DNA of 64,000 nucleotides from Lysinibacillus sp. G4S2 (GTDB lineage Bacteria > Bacillota > Bacilli > Bacillales_A > Planococcaceae). This document shows positions 23,108-31,873 of this stretch, piece by piece. The translations under genes were made by a program, and so were the position numbers. The stretch lies in the NCBI RefSeq assembly GCF_030348505.1, contig NZ_JAUCFJ010000002.1:686001-750000 (forward strand). The letters run 5' to 3'. The first letter of the stretch is position 1; each line of letters opens with the position of its first letter. The notes below the pieces were generated by a model that did not search any database, had not been told where the DNA came from, and saw only the letters and a list, made by a program, of their open reading frames with translations.

Positions 23108-23782
23108 ATGAGAGAGGATAAAAATAGTAAAACTTCTCAAAATCAAAATGAAAAAGTTCAATTACAGAAGAAACCGTGGTTTTGGCCAGCAGTTTACGGT
23201 GGTGGCGCTCTAATGCTAGCAGGAATGCTATTTGGATACAATAGTCTTGTATCTCAAGTAGAAGAGGCCCCACTACCAAATGTAGCAGAAGTAGATTCAG
23301 GTCCTGTAGTTGAAACAAATGCACGCACTGAAAATATGAAGTACCCATTCAAGGAAGCAGATTTAGGTAAAGTTCAAGTTTCACAAGAGTTTTATGAAGT
23401 AGAGGCTAATGCAGAGTCGCGTGAAAAAGCACTTATGGTATTTAATCAAACATTTACGACATCTTCTGGTATTTCTCTTTCTATGAATGGTGAAGAATTC
23501 GAAGTACTTGCTGCTATGAGTGGTAAAGTAAAACAAGTAAAACTTGATGCATTTACAGGCAATAAAATTGTGATTGAGCATGCAAATGGTATGCAAACAC
23601 AATATAGCTCTGTAAAAGACATTGCTGTCAAGGAAGGCGATGAGGTAACACAAGGTCAAGCGCTTGGAAAAGCAACTGACAATGAGTGGAACCAAGCAGC
23701 TGGCGTTCACTTGCATTTTGAAGTACTTGAAGACGGAAAATATATTAATCCGAAAAAATTACTAGCCTTTGAAAATAAGTAG
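23108..23782 (+). CDS. spoIIQ: Stage II sporulation protein Q (degenerate LytM/M23)
   Basis: 224 aa. N-terminal KNSKTSQNQNEKVQLQKK tail, one membrane helix (about 25-44), and an M23 fold (about 115-222). SpoIIQ is made in the forespore and pairs with SpoIIIAH across the septum. HLHFE is present but the first zinc-binding histidine position is not, as in the pseudo-peptidase SpoIIQ of B. subtilis. ATG at 23108 follows AGAGGTGAT; ATG 23102 is inside that site. It directly follows spoIID. Confidence 0.9.
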   Translation: MREDKNSKTSQNQNEKVQLQKKPWFWPAVYGGGALMLAGMLFGYNSLVSQVEEAPLPNVAEVDSGPVVETNARTENMKYPFKEADLGKVQVSQEFYEVEANAESREKALMVFNQTFTTSSGISLSMNGEEFEVLAAMSGKVKQVKLDAFTGNKIVIEHANGMQTQYSSVKDIAVKEGDEVTQGQALGKATDNEWNQAAGVHLHFEVLEDGKYINPKKLLAFENK

Positions 23783-23966
23783 ATCTTAAATTCAGTATTT
23801 CAATGAGAAAAACAAATACTAAAAAATGCATAAAAAATCAGTATATTAACATGAAAATGTAAAACGTGTTCTGAATAGCTTTGTCCTCACATAAGGTGAA
23901 GAAATGCGCAGACGTGCATCTGATGCCGAAGCCATTTTGTGAAATTGTGTGGAAAGGACGAAGAAC

Positions 23967-24227
23967 GTGCACGAGCACATTCGGAAGCGCTGCATACGCC
24001 TCGGTGAATTATTAATTGAGACGCGTGAAACTGTGCGTGTCCTCGCGAAAATGACAGGTTATTCAAAAAGTACGGTGCATAAAGATTTAACAGAGCGATT
24101 GCCAACAATTCATGAAGGATTAGCTGAGCAAGTAAAGGAAATTCTCGCCTATCATAAGGCCGTACGTCATATTCGTGGAGGAGAGGCAACGAAAAACAAG
24201 TGGAAAGAAAGAGCGAGTCAAGAATGA
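23967..24227 (+). CDS. spoIIID: Stage III sporulation transcription factor SpoIIID
   Basis: 86 aa. Mother-cell HTH regulator of the sigma-E regulon. The helix-turn-helix SKSTVHKDLTERLP and the HIRGGEATKNKWK basic tail match SpoIIID closely. The GTG at 23967 gives MHEHIRKRCIRLG, the expected N-terminus, with AAAGGACG upstream. A terminator overlaps its end. The next gene in B. subtilis is mbl; here the insertion sequence intervenes. Confidence 0.95.
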   Translation: MHEHIRKRCIRLGELLIETRETVRVLAKMTGYSKSTVHKDLTERLPTIHEGLAEQVKEILAYHKAVRHIRGGEATKNKWKERASQE

Positions 24228-24242
24228 TTCGTTCTTTTTTTG
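24205..24242 (+). terminator. Terminator overlapping the end of spoIIID
   Basis: GAGCGAGTC / GATTCGTTC stem with two G-U pairs, six-base loop and seven T. Confidence 0.85.
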
Positions 24243-24304
24243 TTTGCACAGGACAAGTTAGATACTTATTTTCTGCATACTAAAAATTCTAAAAACAGCC
24301 ATCT

Positions 24305-24462
24305 TAAAAGGCTACTCACCATAACGTAGGGGTGATTTCCGTTCCGACTGGGCGCTTTGTAGCTGTCGCTACGCTTTCGCACAGAGCAAAGCTTCCTGGG
24401 GGCGTCCGCTGAGCCGCTTTACTCGCGTTGCTCGCTTCGGGGTCTCATCTGTGACGCTAATC
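24305..24462 (-). repeat. Dispersed intergenic repeat, copy 4, left part, split by the IS
   Basis: Reverse-strand copy: CACCATAACGTAGGGGTGA, then TTCCGTTCCGACTGGGCGC and AGCTGTCGCTACGCTTTCGC blocks. The sequence continues at 26143 on the other side of the insertion sequence. GACGCTAATC (24453-24462) is the direct repeat bordering the IS. Confidence 0.72.
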
Positions 24463-26142
24463 GAGGGCACTGAAAAACTCATCAAAATTAAAATTTTTTA
24501 ACTCAAAAAAAATATCGGGCGCCATTTCATCCTTTTTTAGGAAGGGGTCGTCCGATTTCTTTCATTATTCTTTGCTTTTTTCGTTCATTAGTTTTAAAAT
24601 TCTCTTCATATTCACGACAAATAGCGTTGCGGCTGCTTGTATTTGCATACCAAATAGACCCGTGGCGTTTGCTTGATTATACCCGTGTCTGTTTTTTATT
24701 TCACTATTCTTTGCTTCGATTTTATAGCGTTCTTTTGCCAATTGTTTAAAGGATTCCGTTTCCTGAAACACTTCTTGTTCTATGTGTTCATTTGACAGAA
24801 GAGAAACTGAATAACTTTTTGTTTTCGCTCCTTCTTTATAACACCCTTCTTTTAAAGGACAAACTTTACATTTTTCTATATCAAAGAAATATTTTAATTG
24901 TGTATTTTGCGTGGAATTCTTACGCTTTTTAATACTTTTACTCTTTGCTAAATGTCCAGCAGGGCACACATATAAATCGGCATCTTTATTAAACTCAAAC
25001 TTACTTTCTTGCTTCCGTTGACCGTTCGTAATAACAGGATGTAGCCTTGAAATGAGTTGAATCTCTTTCTTTTTTGTGTATAATAAATTCTCTTTACCAG
25101 AATACGCTGTATCTCCAAGAATGGTGTTCACTTCTATGCCTGCTTGCTCACTCTTCTCTACTAGCTCTTGTAAATAATTCCCGTCACTTTTTTCACCTGT
25201 TGTTACAACTACTGCTGTTATAAGTCTTTCATCACTCATTGCCAAATGTGTTTTATAACCAAAGAAAGGATTCTCTTTAGATTTATAACCGACACGTGCA
25301 TCAGGATCAGCTGAGTAATTTATTTTAAGCTCATAATCTTCAATAACTTCTTTGAGGACATTTACTTTTTCTTGTACACTTGGTATTTGAGCAATAGCCT
25401 TATTTTCTTCTATTATTTGAATGACTTGGTGACAATAGTCCACTTCTTTTTGGATATCTTGAGAAGTCGGTTTAGTGGGAAATTTTGATTTCATTGTTTC
25501 ATCGAATTGATACACGGCTTTTCGTACCTGTTTTGATTTCTCTTGTAAAAACTCTTTCGGGGACTTCTGTTGGTAGCGTGCCTTCGTATGTGTTGCGTCT
25601 ACAATCAATGTTTTACTTTTTAAAACACCCTGTGCAATAGCTAGTTCTACGGTTTTGTGAATGAGTAAATCTAACAATTGGACATCTTGTAAACGTAATC
25701 GACGGAATTTTGTTAAAGAACTTGCCTCAATAACACCTTCTTCTGGTGCCATATCTAAAAAATATTTAAAGGACATATCATATTTAGAACGTTCTACTAC
25801 ATCAACATCAGAAATATCATAAATTGCCTTAAGTAATAAATATTTGAACATACGAATAGGTGAAATAGCGTAACGACCATTATCTAGACAATATTTAGTC
25901 TCTAATTCCTCTAAAACAAAAGTAAAATCAATTAATTCCTTCATTTGACGAAGCATATTATCTTTTGGCACAACTAAATCATAGATTGCCATATGAGGAC
26001 TAAGAGCAAGCGTTTCTTGTTTGGAAAGCATAAAAAGCACCACCTAAAATGAACAGTATACTAATAATTATAGATGAAAAAGAAAAGGAAGTAGAGAAAA
26101 AATTCGCTACTTCCTTTATCTAACCACTTTTTCAGTGCCCTC
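24463..26142 (-). mobile_element. IS1182-family insertion sequence, 1680 bp
   Basis: Bounded by 15-bp perfect terminal inverted repeats GAGGGCACTGAAAAA at 24463-24477 and its complement at 26128-26142. It is flanked by the 10-bp direct repeat GACGCTAATC (24453-24462 and 26143-26152), so the insertion looks complete; the exact split between TIR and duplication is ambiguous by two bases. It carries one intact transposase gene on the minus strand. It lies between spoIIID and mbl inside a dispersed intergenic repeat, so no gene is broken. Confidence 0.88.
24565..26031 (-). CDS. IS1182-family DDE transposase
   Basis: 488 aa, full length. N-terminal DUF772-type domain (about 20-120), DDE core with aspartates in LIVDATHTKAR and LGDTAYSGKEN and the glutamate in YKIEAKNSEIKNRHG, and a cysteine-containing insertion (CPAGH, CKVCPLKEGC). 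ATG at 26031 is chosen because AGGTGG lies 8 nt upstream; GTG 26043 overlaps that site. The gene appears intact and may be active. Confidence 0.93.
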   Translation of the reverse strand: MLSKQETLALSPHMAIYDLVVPKDNMLRQMKELIDFTFVLEELETKYCLDNGRYAISPIRMFKYLLLKAIYDISDVDVVERSKYDMSFKYFLDMAPEEGVIEASSLTKFRRLRLQDVQLLDLLIHKTVELAIAQGVLKSKTLIVDATHTKARYQQKSPKEFLQEKSKQVRKAVYQFDETMKSKFPTKPTSQDIQKEVDYCHQVIQIIEENKAIAQIPSVQEKVNVLKEVIEDYELKINYSADPDARVGYKSKENPFFGYKTHLAMSDERLITAVVVTTGEKSDGNYLQELVEKSEQAGIEVNTILGDTAYSGKENLLYTKKKEIQLISRLHPVITNGQRKQESKFEFNKDADLYVCPAGHLAKSKSIKKRKNSTQNTQLKYFFDIEKCKVCPLKEGCYKEGAKTKSYSVSLLSNEHIEQEVFQETESFKQLAKERYKIEAKNSEIKNRHGYNQANATGLFGMQIQAAATLFVVNMKRILKLMNEKSKE

Positions 26143-26190
26143 GACGCTAATCCCCATGGAGTCGCCCAGTCGGAACGAAGATCAACTTAT
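26143..26190 (-). repeat. Dispersed intergenic repeat, copy 4, right part
   Basis: Starts with the duplicated GACGCTAATC, then CCCATGGAGTCGCCCAGTC and GGAACGAAGATCAAC. It completes the element split by the IS. The remaining 230 bp to mbl show nothing recognisable beyond A/T-rich sequence. Confidence 0.65.
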
Positions 26191-26420
26191 ATACATTGCA
26201 TACGTTTTAACAAAATGACACACCTAGCTTTAGGTAATGAAACAAAAAGATTCTTTTAACGATTTCTTCTTTTCTATGACTGTTCATATAATTGAAAACA
26301 AAACAGTTCCATTCACTAAAATTAGGTGAAATTACCAATAGAATATGATAAAATATTCTAGATAAACAGATAAAATGAACGTTATGTAGTTAGGAACTGG
26401 CGGGAAGGAGAAATTATAAA

Positions 26421-27416
26421 ATGTTTTCTAAAGATATAGGCATTGACTTAGGAACTGCGAACGTGTTAATACACGTTAAAGGTAAAGGAATCGTCTTAAA
26501 TGAACCATCTGTTGTGGCGATTGATAAAAAAACAAATAAAGTATTAGCGGTAGGGGAAGAGGCCCGCCAAATGGTAGGGCGTACGCCAGGGAATATAACT
26601 GCAATTCGCCCATTACGAGATGGTGTCATTGCAGACTTTGACGTTACAGAAGTCATGCTAAGACATTTCATCAATAAGTTAGATGTAAAAGGATTTTTAG
26701 CTAAGCCACGTATTTTAATTTGCTGTCCAACGAACATTACTAGTGTTGAGCAAAAGGCTATCCGTGAAGCCGCAGAAAAATCAGGTGGAAAAAAAGTATA
26801 CTTAGAAGAAGAACCAAAAGTGGCAGCAATTGGGGCAGGCATGGATATATTCCAACCTAGCGGCAATATGGTAGTCGATATTGGCGGCGGCACAACAGAT
26901 GTTGCAGTCCTATCAATGGGTGATATTGTAACAAGTGAATCCATTAAGGTGGCAGGCGACGTTTTTGATAATGATATTTTACAATATATTAAAAAGGAAT
27001 ATAAATTGCTAATTGGTGAACGTACTGCAGAAGCCATTAAAATTACAATCGGTACAGTCTTTAAAGGTAGCAGAAACGATTCAATGGATATTCGTGGTCG
27101 TGACATGGTGACAGGTTTACCACGTACAATAACAATTTACTCTGAGGAGATTGAACGTGCATTACATGAATCAGTTGCTATGATTGTTCAATCTGCAAAA
27201 AATGTTTTAGAAAAAACGCCACCAGAGCTATCAGCTGATATAATTGATCGTGGGGTAATTATTACTGGCGGTGGTGGACTACTACATGGTATGGACCAGC
27301 TATTAATCGAAGAGTTAAAGGTACCTGTGTTCATTGCAGAGCACCCTATGGATTGTGTAGCAATTGGTACAGGCATTATGCTTGAAAATATTGATCGAGT
27401 ACCCGCATCCTTATAA
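26421..27416 (+). CDS. mbl: MreB-like cell-shape protein Mbl
   Basis: 331 aa actin homologue. DIGIDLGTANVLIHVKGKGI, the phosphate-2 loop VVDIGGGTTDVAVLS and GGGGLLHGMD are present. Guides lateral wall synthesis together with the elongasome at the membrane. Position after spoIIID and before flhO/flhP identifies it as Mbl rather than MreB. ATG follows GGGAAGGAG. Confidence 0.93.
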   Translation: MFSKDIGIDLGTANVLIHVKGKGIVLNEPSVVAIDKKTNKVLAVGEEARQMVGRTPGNITAIRPLRDGVIADFDVTEVMLRHFINKLDVKGFLAKPRILICCPTNITSVEQKAIREAAEKSGGKKVYLEEEPKVAAIGAGMDIFQPSGNMVVDIGGGTTDVAVLSMGDIVTSESIKVAGDVFDNDILQYIKKEYKLLIGERTAEAIKITIGTVFKGSRNDSMDIRGRDMVTGLPRTITIYSEEIERALHESVAMIVQSAKNVLEKTPPELSADIIDRGVIITGGGGLLHGMDQLLIEELKVPVFIAEHPMDCVAIGTGIMLENIDRVPASL

Positions 27417-27437
27417 AAATTTAATGAGGTGATTCCT

Positions 27438-28271
27438 TTGTTTAAAGGGTTTTATACAGTTGCAACTGGTATGATTGCACAACAAAGAAGAACAGAACTA
27501 CTAACCAATAATTTATCAAATGCGAATACACCAGGGTTTAAGGCAGACCAATCAACAATTCGTTCATTTCCCGATATGCTCATGTCAAGCGTAGGAAAAA
27601 CAAATGCACCTGCCAATCAACAAGCAGGCTCTCAATATATGAGTCCAGTTGGAGCATTAAATACTGGGATTTATATGCAAGAAACATTGCCAAACTACAT
27701 ACAAGGCCAAATCTATAGTACAGATTTCACGACAGATATGGCTTTGATTGATGGATCCTTACCACAAAATGATGATGGCGTCGCAGGATCTATTTTCTTC
27801 CGTTTAGCTCATCCAGAAGGTGGCGAGGCATATACACGTAACGGGAACTTTACTTTAGATGGTCAAGGCTATTTAGTAAATCCACAAGGACTGTATGTGT
27901 TATCAGACAGAGGTCAACGCATCCAGCTACCGAATGATGATTTCCGCCTAGATGAGAACGGAGCAATTTATGTTAATGATCAGCAAGTAGCACGTGTTGG
28001 AGTATCATATGCGGCGAATCCGAACATGCTACGTAAACAGGATAATGGCTTAATTCGAACAGAAAACGGTGCAAATTTACCGACAGCTTACGGAACGAAT
28101 GGCGTATCCTTTACATTGCGTCAAAATTATCTAGAGGGCTCAAACGTAGATTCTAGTCGCACAATGACAGATTTAATGACAGCATATCGCGCTTTCGAAG
28201 CTAACCAAAAAGTGTTACAAGCTTATGATCGCAGTATGGAAAAAGCTGTTAATGAAATCGGGAAAGTATAA
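27438..28271 (+). CDS. flhO: Flagellar hook-basal body protein FlhO
   Basis: 277 aa. FlgG/FlgF-type rod protein: N-terminal MIAQQRRTELLTNNLSNANT with TPGFKAD and a C-terminal DLMTAYRAFEANQKVLQAYD helix. A distal rod component. TTG at 27438 gives MFKGFYTVATGM and is 5-6 nt after GAGGTGAT. It is 21 bp after mbl, and flhP follows, as in B. subtilis. Confidence 0.9.
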   Translation: MFKGFYTVATGMIAQQRRTELLTNNLSNANTPGFKADQSTIRSFPDMLMSSVGKTNAPANQQAGSQYMSPVGALNTGIYMQETLPNYIQGQIYSTDFTTDMALIDGSLPQNDDGVAGSIFFRLAHPEGGEAYTRNGNFTLDGQGYLVNPQGLYVLSDRGQRIQLPNDDFRLDENGAIYVNDQQVARVGVSYAANPNMLRKQDNGLIRTENGANLPTAYGTNGVSFTLRQNYLEGSNVDSSRTMTDLMTAYRAFEANQKVLQAYDRSMEKAVNEIGKV

Positions 28272-28295
28272 TAGGCGAACAGGAGGCGTTTGAAC

Positions 28296-29135
28296 ATGCT
28301 ACGTACAATGATGACTGCAACAAATACAATGGGGCAATTACAAAATAAACTAGATACAATTAGTAATAACATTGCCAATAGCAATACACTTGGCTTTAAA
28401 TCACAAGAAGCTACATTTAATGAAATGCTTTATCAGCAATTTAATAATGATAAACAAGACCGTGCTGACCGACAATCACCTGTTGGCATCCGTTATGGTT
28501 CAGGTGCAATGCTTGGACAAATCCAATCAAATCACAAGCAAGGCTCCCTACAAACAACAAATCGTGACCTTGATTTAGCTTTCACAAAACCGAAGCAATA
28601 TTTCAATATTTTAATGCCAGATGGTGAAAATGGCACGAAAACAGTGTATACTCGTCAAGGTGACTTTTATTTGTCACCATTAAATAATGGAACAGTAATG
28701 GTTGTAAATGCAGATGGATATCCATTGGCAGATTCAACAGGACAAGCTATTACATTACCAGGTAATGTACAAAATGTTGCTGTACGCAACGGCGGTGTTT
28801 TAGAGGCAGCGTATCCGAATGGGGATATTATTCGTACTGATTTAGCAGTGACAGAATTTCAAAAGCCACAGCTAATGGAGCATATTTCTGGCTCCTACGT
28901 TGGATTGCCGAATAACCTCGCTCAGCTTGGATATACACAAGCTGACGTTGTCACTGAATTACGAGGAGCAAATCGTCAACAAATTGGCATGCAAAACGGT
29001 GCGCTAGAAATGTCGAATGTAAATCTTTCAAAAGAAATGACGGATTTAATACAAACACAGCGCTCGTACCAATTCAATGCAAGAGCGGTAACTTTAGCAG
29101 ACCAAATGCTTGGGCTCATTAATGGTATTCGATAG
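28296..29135 (+). CDS. flhP: Flagellar hook-basal body protein FlhP
   Basis: 279 aa. Second rod-type protein with LDTISNNIANSNTLGFKSQ near the N-terminus and a DLIQTQRSYQFNARAVT C-terminal helix. Paired with FlhO in the rod. ATG 28296 lies 9 nt after AGGAGG; a TTG six bases earlier is too close. Confidence 0.9.
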   Translation: MLRTMMTATNTMGQLQNKLDTISNNIANSNTLGFKSQEATFNEMLYQQFNNDKQDRADRQSPVGIRYGSGAMLGQIQSNHKQGSLQTTNRDLDLAFTKPKQYFNILMPDGENGTKTVYTRQGDFYLSPLNNGTVMVVNADGYPLADSTGQAITLPGNVQNVAVRNGGVLEAAYPNGDIIRTDLAVTEFQKPQLMEHISGSYVGLPNNLAQLGYTQADVVTELRGANRQQIGMQNGALEMSNVNLSKEMTDLIQTQRSYQFNARAVTLADQMLGLINGIR

Positions 29136-29177
29136 GAAATCCGTTATTACTGTTTAGAATGAAGAGGAGTACAATCT

Positions 29178-29462
29178 ATGACAAACGATTCAAGTCGACG
29201 TTCTGTGCAAACAAAAGAAACCGATACGCCACCAGAAGAGAAGGAACACGGCTCAAATGGAGAGCAACGAGAGGTTCGATGGGTGCAAATACGGCTGATT
29301 CCGATTTGGCTACGCGTTGTACTTATTATCGTCTTAGTTGTTGTTGCTGCAATTTTAGGTGCATTGATTGGCTATAGTGTTATTGGAGAAGGTAAAGCCA
29401 TGGATGTTTTTAAACCAGAAACTTGGCAGCATATATTTGATATTATGAATGGTAAAGAATAA
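29178..29462 (+). CDS. EpuA/DNA-directed RNA polymerase subunit beta family small membrane protein
   Basis: 94 aa. A charged, disordered N-terminus (about 1-35), then VRWVQIRLIPIWLRVVLII leading into one membrane helix and a GALIGYSVIG stretch, and a WQHIFDIMNGKE tail. This is the small family often annotated as 'DNA-directed RNA polymerase subunit beta' (EpuA, PF11772) in Bacilli, usually downstream of flhP and upstream of fabZ. The annotation name is historical; membrane role unknown. ATG with GAAGAGGAG upstream. Confidence 0.75.
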   Translation: MTNDSSRRSVQTKETDTPPEEKEHGSNGEQREVRWVQIRLIPIWLRVVLIIVLVVVAAILGALIGYSVIGEGKAMDVFKPETWQHIFDIMNGKE

Positions 29463-29552
29463 TATTATTCTTTACCATACTTTGTTTTACATAATTATTT
29501 ATCTTCATTCAGTAGACACCTACTGAAGAGGAACTCAGGCTAAGAATGCCAC

Positions 29553-29650
29553 GTCCTGTGGCAATTTATCTGTAGCGAAAGCAAAGCGACAGCTACAAAT
29601 GTTTTCTGTGCGAAAGCGAAGCGACAGCAACAATTACGCCAAGGCGAAAT
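29553..29650 (+). repeat. Dispersed intergenic repeat, copy 5
   Basis: CTGTGGCAATTTATCTGTAG, GCGAAAGCAAAGCGACAGC and GCGAAAGCGAAGCGACAGC blocks. An inverted copy lies near 33478-33546. GTAGC...GCTAC and GAAAGC arms can pair within the element. Confidence 0.72.
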
Positions 29651-29679
29651 TGATATTGATACATTGAGGGGGAAAAGAA

Positions 29680-30123
29680 ATGTTAACAGTAGAGCAAATT
29701 CAAGCAATTTTACCACATCGTTACCCATTTTTATTTGTTGATCGTATTGTTGAATTAGAAGAAGGGAAGCGTGCAGTTGGCTTAAAAAACGTCTCTATGA
29801 ACGAGGACTTTTTTAATGGACATTTCCCAGGCTATCCAGTAATGCCAGGCGTTTTAATTGTAGAGGCGCTAGCACAAGTTGGTGGAGTAGCATTATTAAA
29901 TGCAGATGAATTCAAAGGTCGTCTAGCTTTCTTAACGGGTATTGATAATTGTCGTTTCAAGCGCCAAGTAGTACCAGGAGATCAACTTCGATTAGAAGTA
30001 GAGTTCGTGAAACTACGTGGAGTAATGGGCAAAGGTCACGGTGTGGCAACAGTCGATGGAGAGCTAGTATGTGAAGCAGATATTCTATTTGCTATTGGAC
30101 CCGAGCAGCCAAAACAGGTGTAA
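29680..30123 (+). CDS. fabZ: 3-hydroxyacyl-ACP dehydratase FabZ
   Basis: 147 aa hot-dog fold enzyme of fatty acid elongation; dehydrates 3-hydroxyacyl-ACP. Catalytic H48 in [13 protein letters not shown] and E62 in VEALAQ are present. ATG follows GAGGGGGAAA. In B. subtilis it also follows flhP. It sits downstream of a dispersed repeat and probably has its own promoter. Confidence 0.95.
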   Translation: MLTVEQIQAILPHRYPFLFVDRIVELEEGKRAVGLKNVSMNEDFFNGHFPGYPVMPGVLIVEALAQVGGVALLNADEFKGRLAFLTGIDNCRFKRQVVPGDQLRLEVEFVKLRGVMGKGHGVATVDGELVCEADILFAIGPEQPKQV

Positions 30124-30278
30124 TTTGCAATTGTAGGTTAAAAGATATAAAATAATTATGTCGAATAATGTCTTTACTGTTAATCTTTTTAACAGTTTAT
30201 TTGTTTTATAAAATGCAATTGTGAATTGAAATACATGTAATTTTAGTTTTGTTTTTAAAACGTAGGAGGATTATATAG

Positions 30279-30662
30279 ATGTATAAGGAATTGTCTTCAG
30301 GTGTTAAAATTAGCATTACGCGTTCGATTTCAACATCTTTCGAATCATATTTAGCAAGTATTGATTGGAAAGAAGAGCGTTTCTCTATGGAAGACTTCAT
30401 TGCTAGCTGGCAAACTTATTTTCAAGAAAATGCCGCATGGATCGAAAAAATCCCAGCAAATGTTTTGATGAGTACTGAATTCCATGAAGAGATGGCACAG
30501 AAAATCGATGAAGTAATTGCAAAAATTTTAAATGAAGAACCAACGGCTAAGCAAATCGAAACAATCAATGCCTTGCAAAAAGAGCTAGGTACAAACCATA
30601 GCTATAACTGTAAAGCAGAAGCATCGTACATTGAACAATTGTTAAAAGAAAAACAAAAATAG
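30279..30662 (+). CDS. Conserved hypothetical protein, 127 aa
   Basis: Not recognised with confidence. 127 aa, soluble, mostly helical, no signal peptide. The C-terminal part EPTAKQIETINALQKELG followed by NCKAEASYIEQLL resembles the short 'KQ..I..L..ELG ... EAS..I..LL' repeats seen in some phage and DUF3072-type proteins, which is only a loose similarity. ATG 30279 has GTAGGAGGA upstream, so translation is likely. It stands alone between fabZ and the lipoprotein. Confidence 0.65.
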   Translation: MYKELSSGVKISITRSISTSFESYLASIDWKEERFSMEDFIASWQTYFQENAAWIEKIPANVLMSTEFHEEMAQKIDEVIAKILNEEPTAKQIETINALQKELGTNHSYNCKAEASYIEQLLKEKQK

Positions 30663-30771
30663 TTTGTACGAAAATCGGATAGTTCCCTCCTTTCCCGGGC
30701 AATCTATGTAGGATCACAAATGCACACGTTGTATTTGATGACATAGCACCCAAGAAAGGAGGTTTTTTCAT

Positions 30772-31200
30772 ATGTGGAAAATGTCATTTTTAGCCATTAT
30801 CCTTGCTGCTTTATTCCTTGGAGGTTGTAACTGGGGAAACAAAGCTGTTGAAACAAAACCAGTCGAGAATGTTAAATACGACGTTCGAAAAGGTGTAGAT
30901 AAAGTAGAAGACGTTGTAGATCCGACTAAGAGACATGACGTCTACAATCGTGACGTGAATGGTACCGTTATTCCTGAAGCTACAACACCAGGAACAACAG
31001 TACCAAGAACAACGACTCCAGGAACGACAGTACCAAGAACAACAGCTCCAGGAACAGTAGCTCCAGGAACAACAACAACTCCAGGAACAGTAGCTCCGGG
31101 AACAACAACAACTCCAGGAACAATGACACCAGGGACAGTAGCTCCAGGAACTAACGGCGTTGTTAAAGAAAAAGTTGTCGAAGAGAAAGTTACACGATAA
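30772..31200 (+). CDS. Putative lipoprotein with PGT repeats
   Basis: 142 aa. Signal peptide with lipobox LGGC (cysteine about residue 19), so the mature protein should be anchored to the outer face of the membrane. A short charged region (about 25-70, [20 protein letters not shown]) is followed by 70 residues of tandem [11 protein letters not shown] / [10 protein letters not shown] repeats, then a charged tail. No enzyme domain is visible. The repeat tract is likely to vary between strains. ATG follows AAGGAGG; a strong terminator follows. Confidence 0.8.
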   Translation: MWKMSFLAIILAALFLGGCNWGNKAVETKPVENVKYDVRKGVDKVEDVVDPTKRHDVYNRDVNGTVIPEATTPGTTVPRTTTPGTTVPRTTAPGTVAPGTTTTPGTVAPGTTTTPGTMTPGTVAPGTNGVVKEKVVEEKVTR

Positions 31201-31203
31201 TAT

Positions 31204-31240
31204 AAAAAAAGAGTGCTTCCAAATGGAGCACTCTTTTTTT
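31204..31240 (+). terminator. Terminator after the lipoprotein
   Basis: AAAAAAAGAGTGCT / AGCACTCTTTTTTT around a nine-base loop; symmetric A and T runs make it bidirectional. Confidence 0.93.
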
Positions 31241-31257
31241 CATTAGCAGGGAAGATG

Positions 31258-31804
31258 ATGAATACCGCGCGTCAGGGGTGAATATTCGCGGACGGAGTGA
31301 ATACCCGCGCGGCAAGGGTAAATACCCGCGGAAGCGAGTGAAATACCCGCGCGAAGAGGGTAAATACCCGCGTGGCAAGGGTAAATACCCGCGAAAGCGA
31401 GTGAAATACCCGCGCGAAGAGGGGAAATACCCGCGGAAGGAGTGAATACCCGCGTGGCAAGGGTAAATACCCGCGGAAGCGAGTGAAATACCCGCGCGAA
31501 GAGGGTAAATACCCGCGGACGGAGTGAATACCTGCGCGGCAAGGGTGAATACCCGCGGAAGCGAGTGAAATACCCGCGGAAGCGAGTGAAATATCCGCGC
31601 GAAGAGGGTAAATACCCGCGGAAGGAGTGAATACCCGCGCGGCAAGTGTAAATACCCGCGGAAGCGAGTGAAATACCCGCGCGAAGAGGGTAAATACCCG
31701 CGGAAGGAGTGAATACCCGCGCGACAAGGGTGAATACCCGCGCAAAGGGGGGAAATACCCGCGCGGCAAGGGTAAATACCCGCGGGCAGAGTGAATATCC
31801 ACGG
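31258..31804 (-). repeat. Spaced tandem repeat array 2 (core CGCGGGTATTTAC on the minus strand)
   Basis: About 27 units with a 20-21 bp period. Plus-strand core is TRAATACCCGCG; the spacers of 7-9 nt include 'gaagcga', 'cgaagagg', 'cggcaagg', 'tggcaagg', 'gaagga' and 'gacgga', reused in different orders. On the minus strand the core reads CGCGGGTATT, matching the CG..G.TA layout of the other arrays, and this is the strand of the adjoining NERD gene whose 3' end is 70 bp away. All three minus-strand frames stay open through it, which is a composition effect. GC content is far above the neighbours. Confidence 0.93.
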
Positions 31805-31873
31805 CTAGCGCGCAAGTGGAGAATCAGCCCCACGCACACAAAGGATGAACTCCTGTGCGTGCAAACCAACACC

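Noticed and set aside
31190..31872. Minus-strand frames through array 2 encoding repeats like FARVFTLAARVF
   Set aside because: Same reason: three overlapping open frames, high GC repeat, no start signals.
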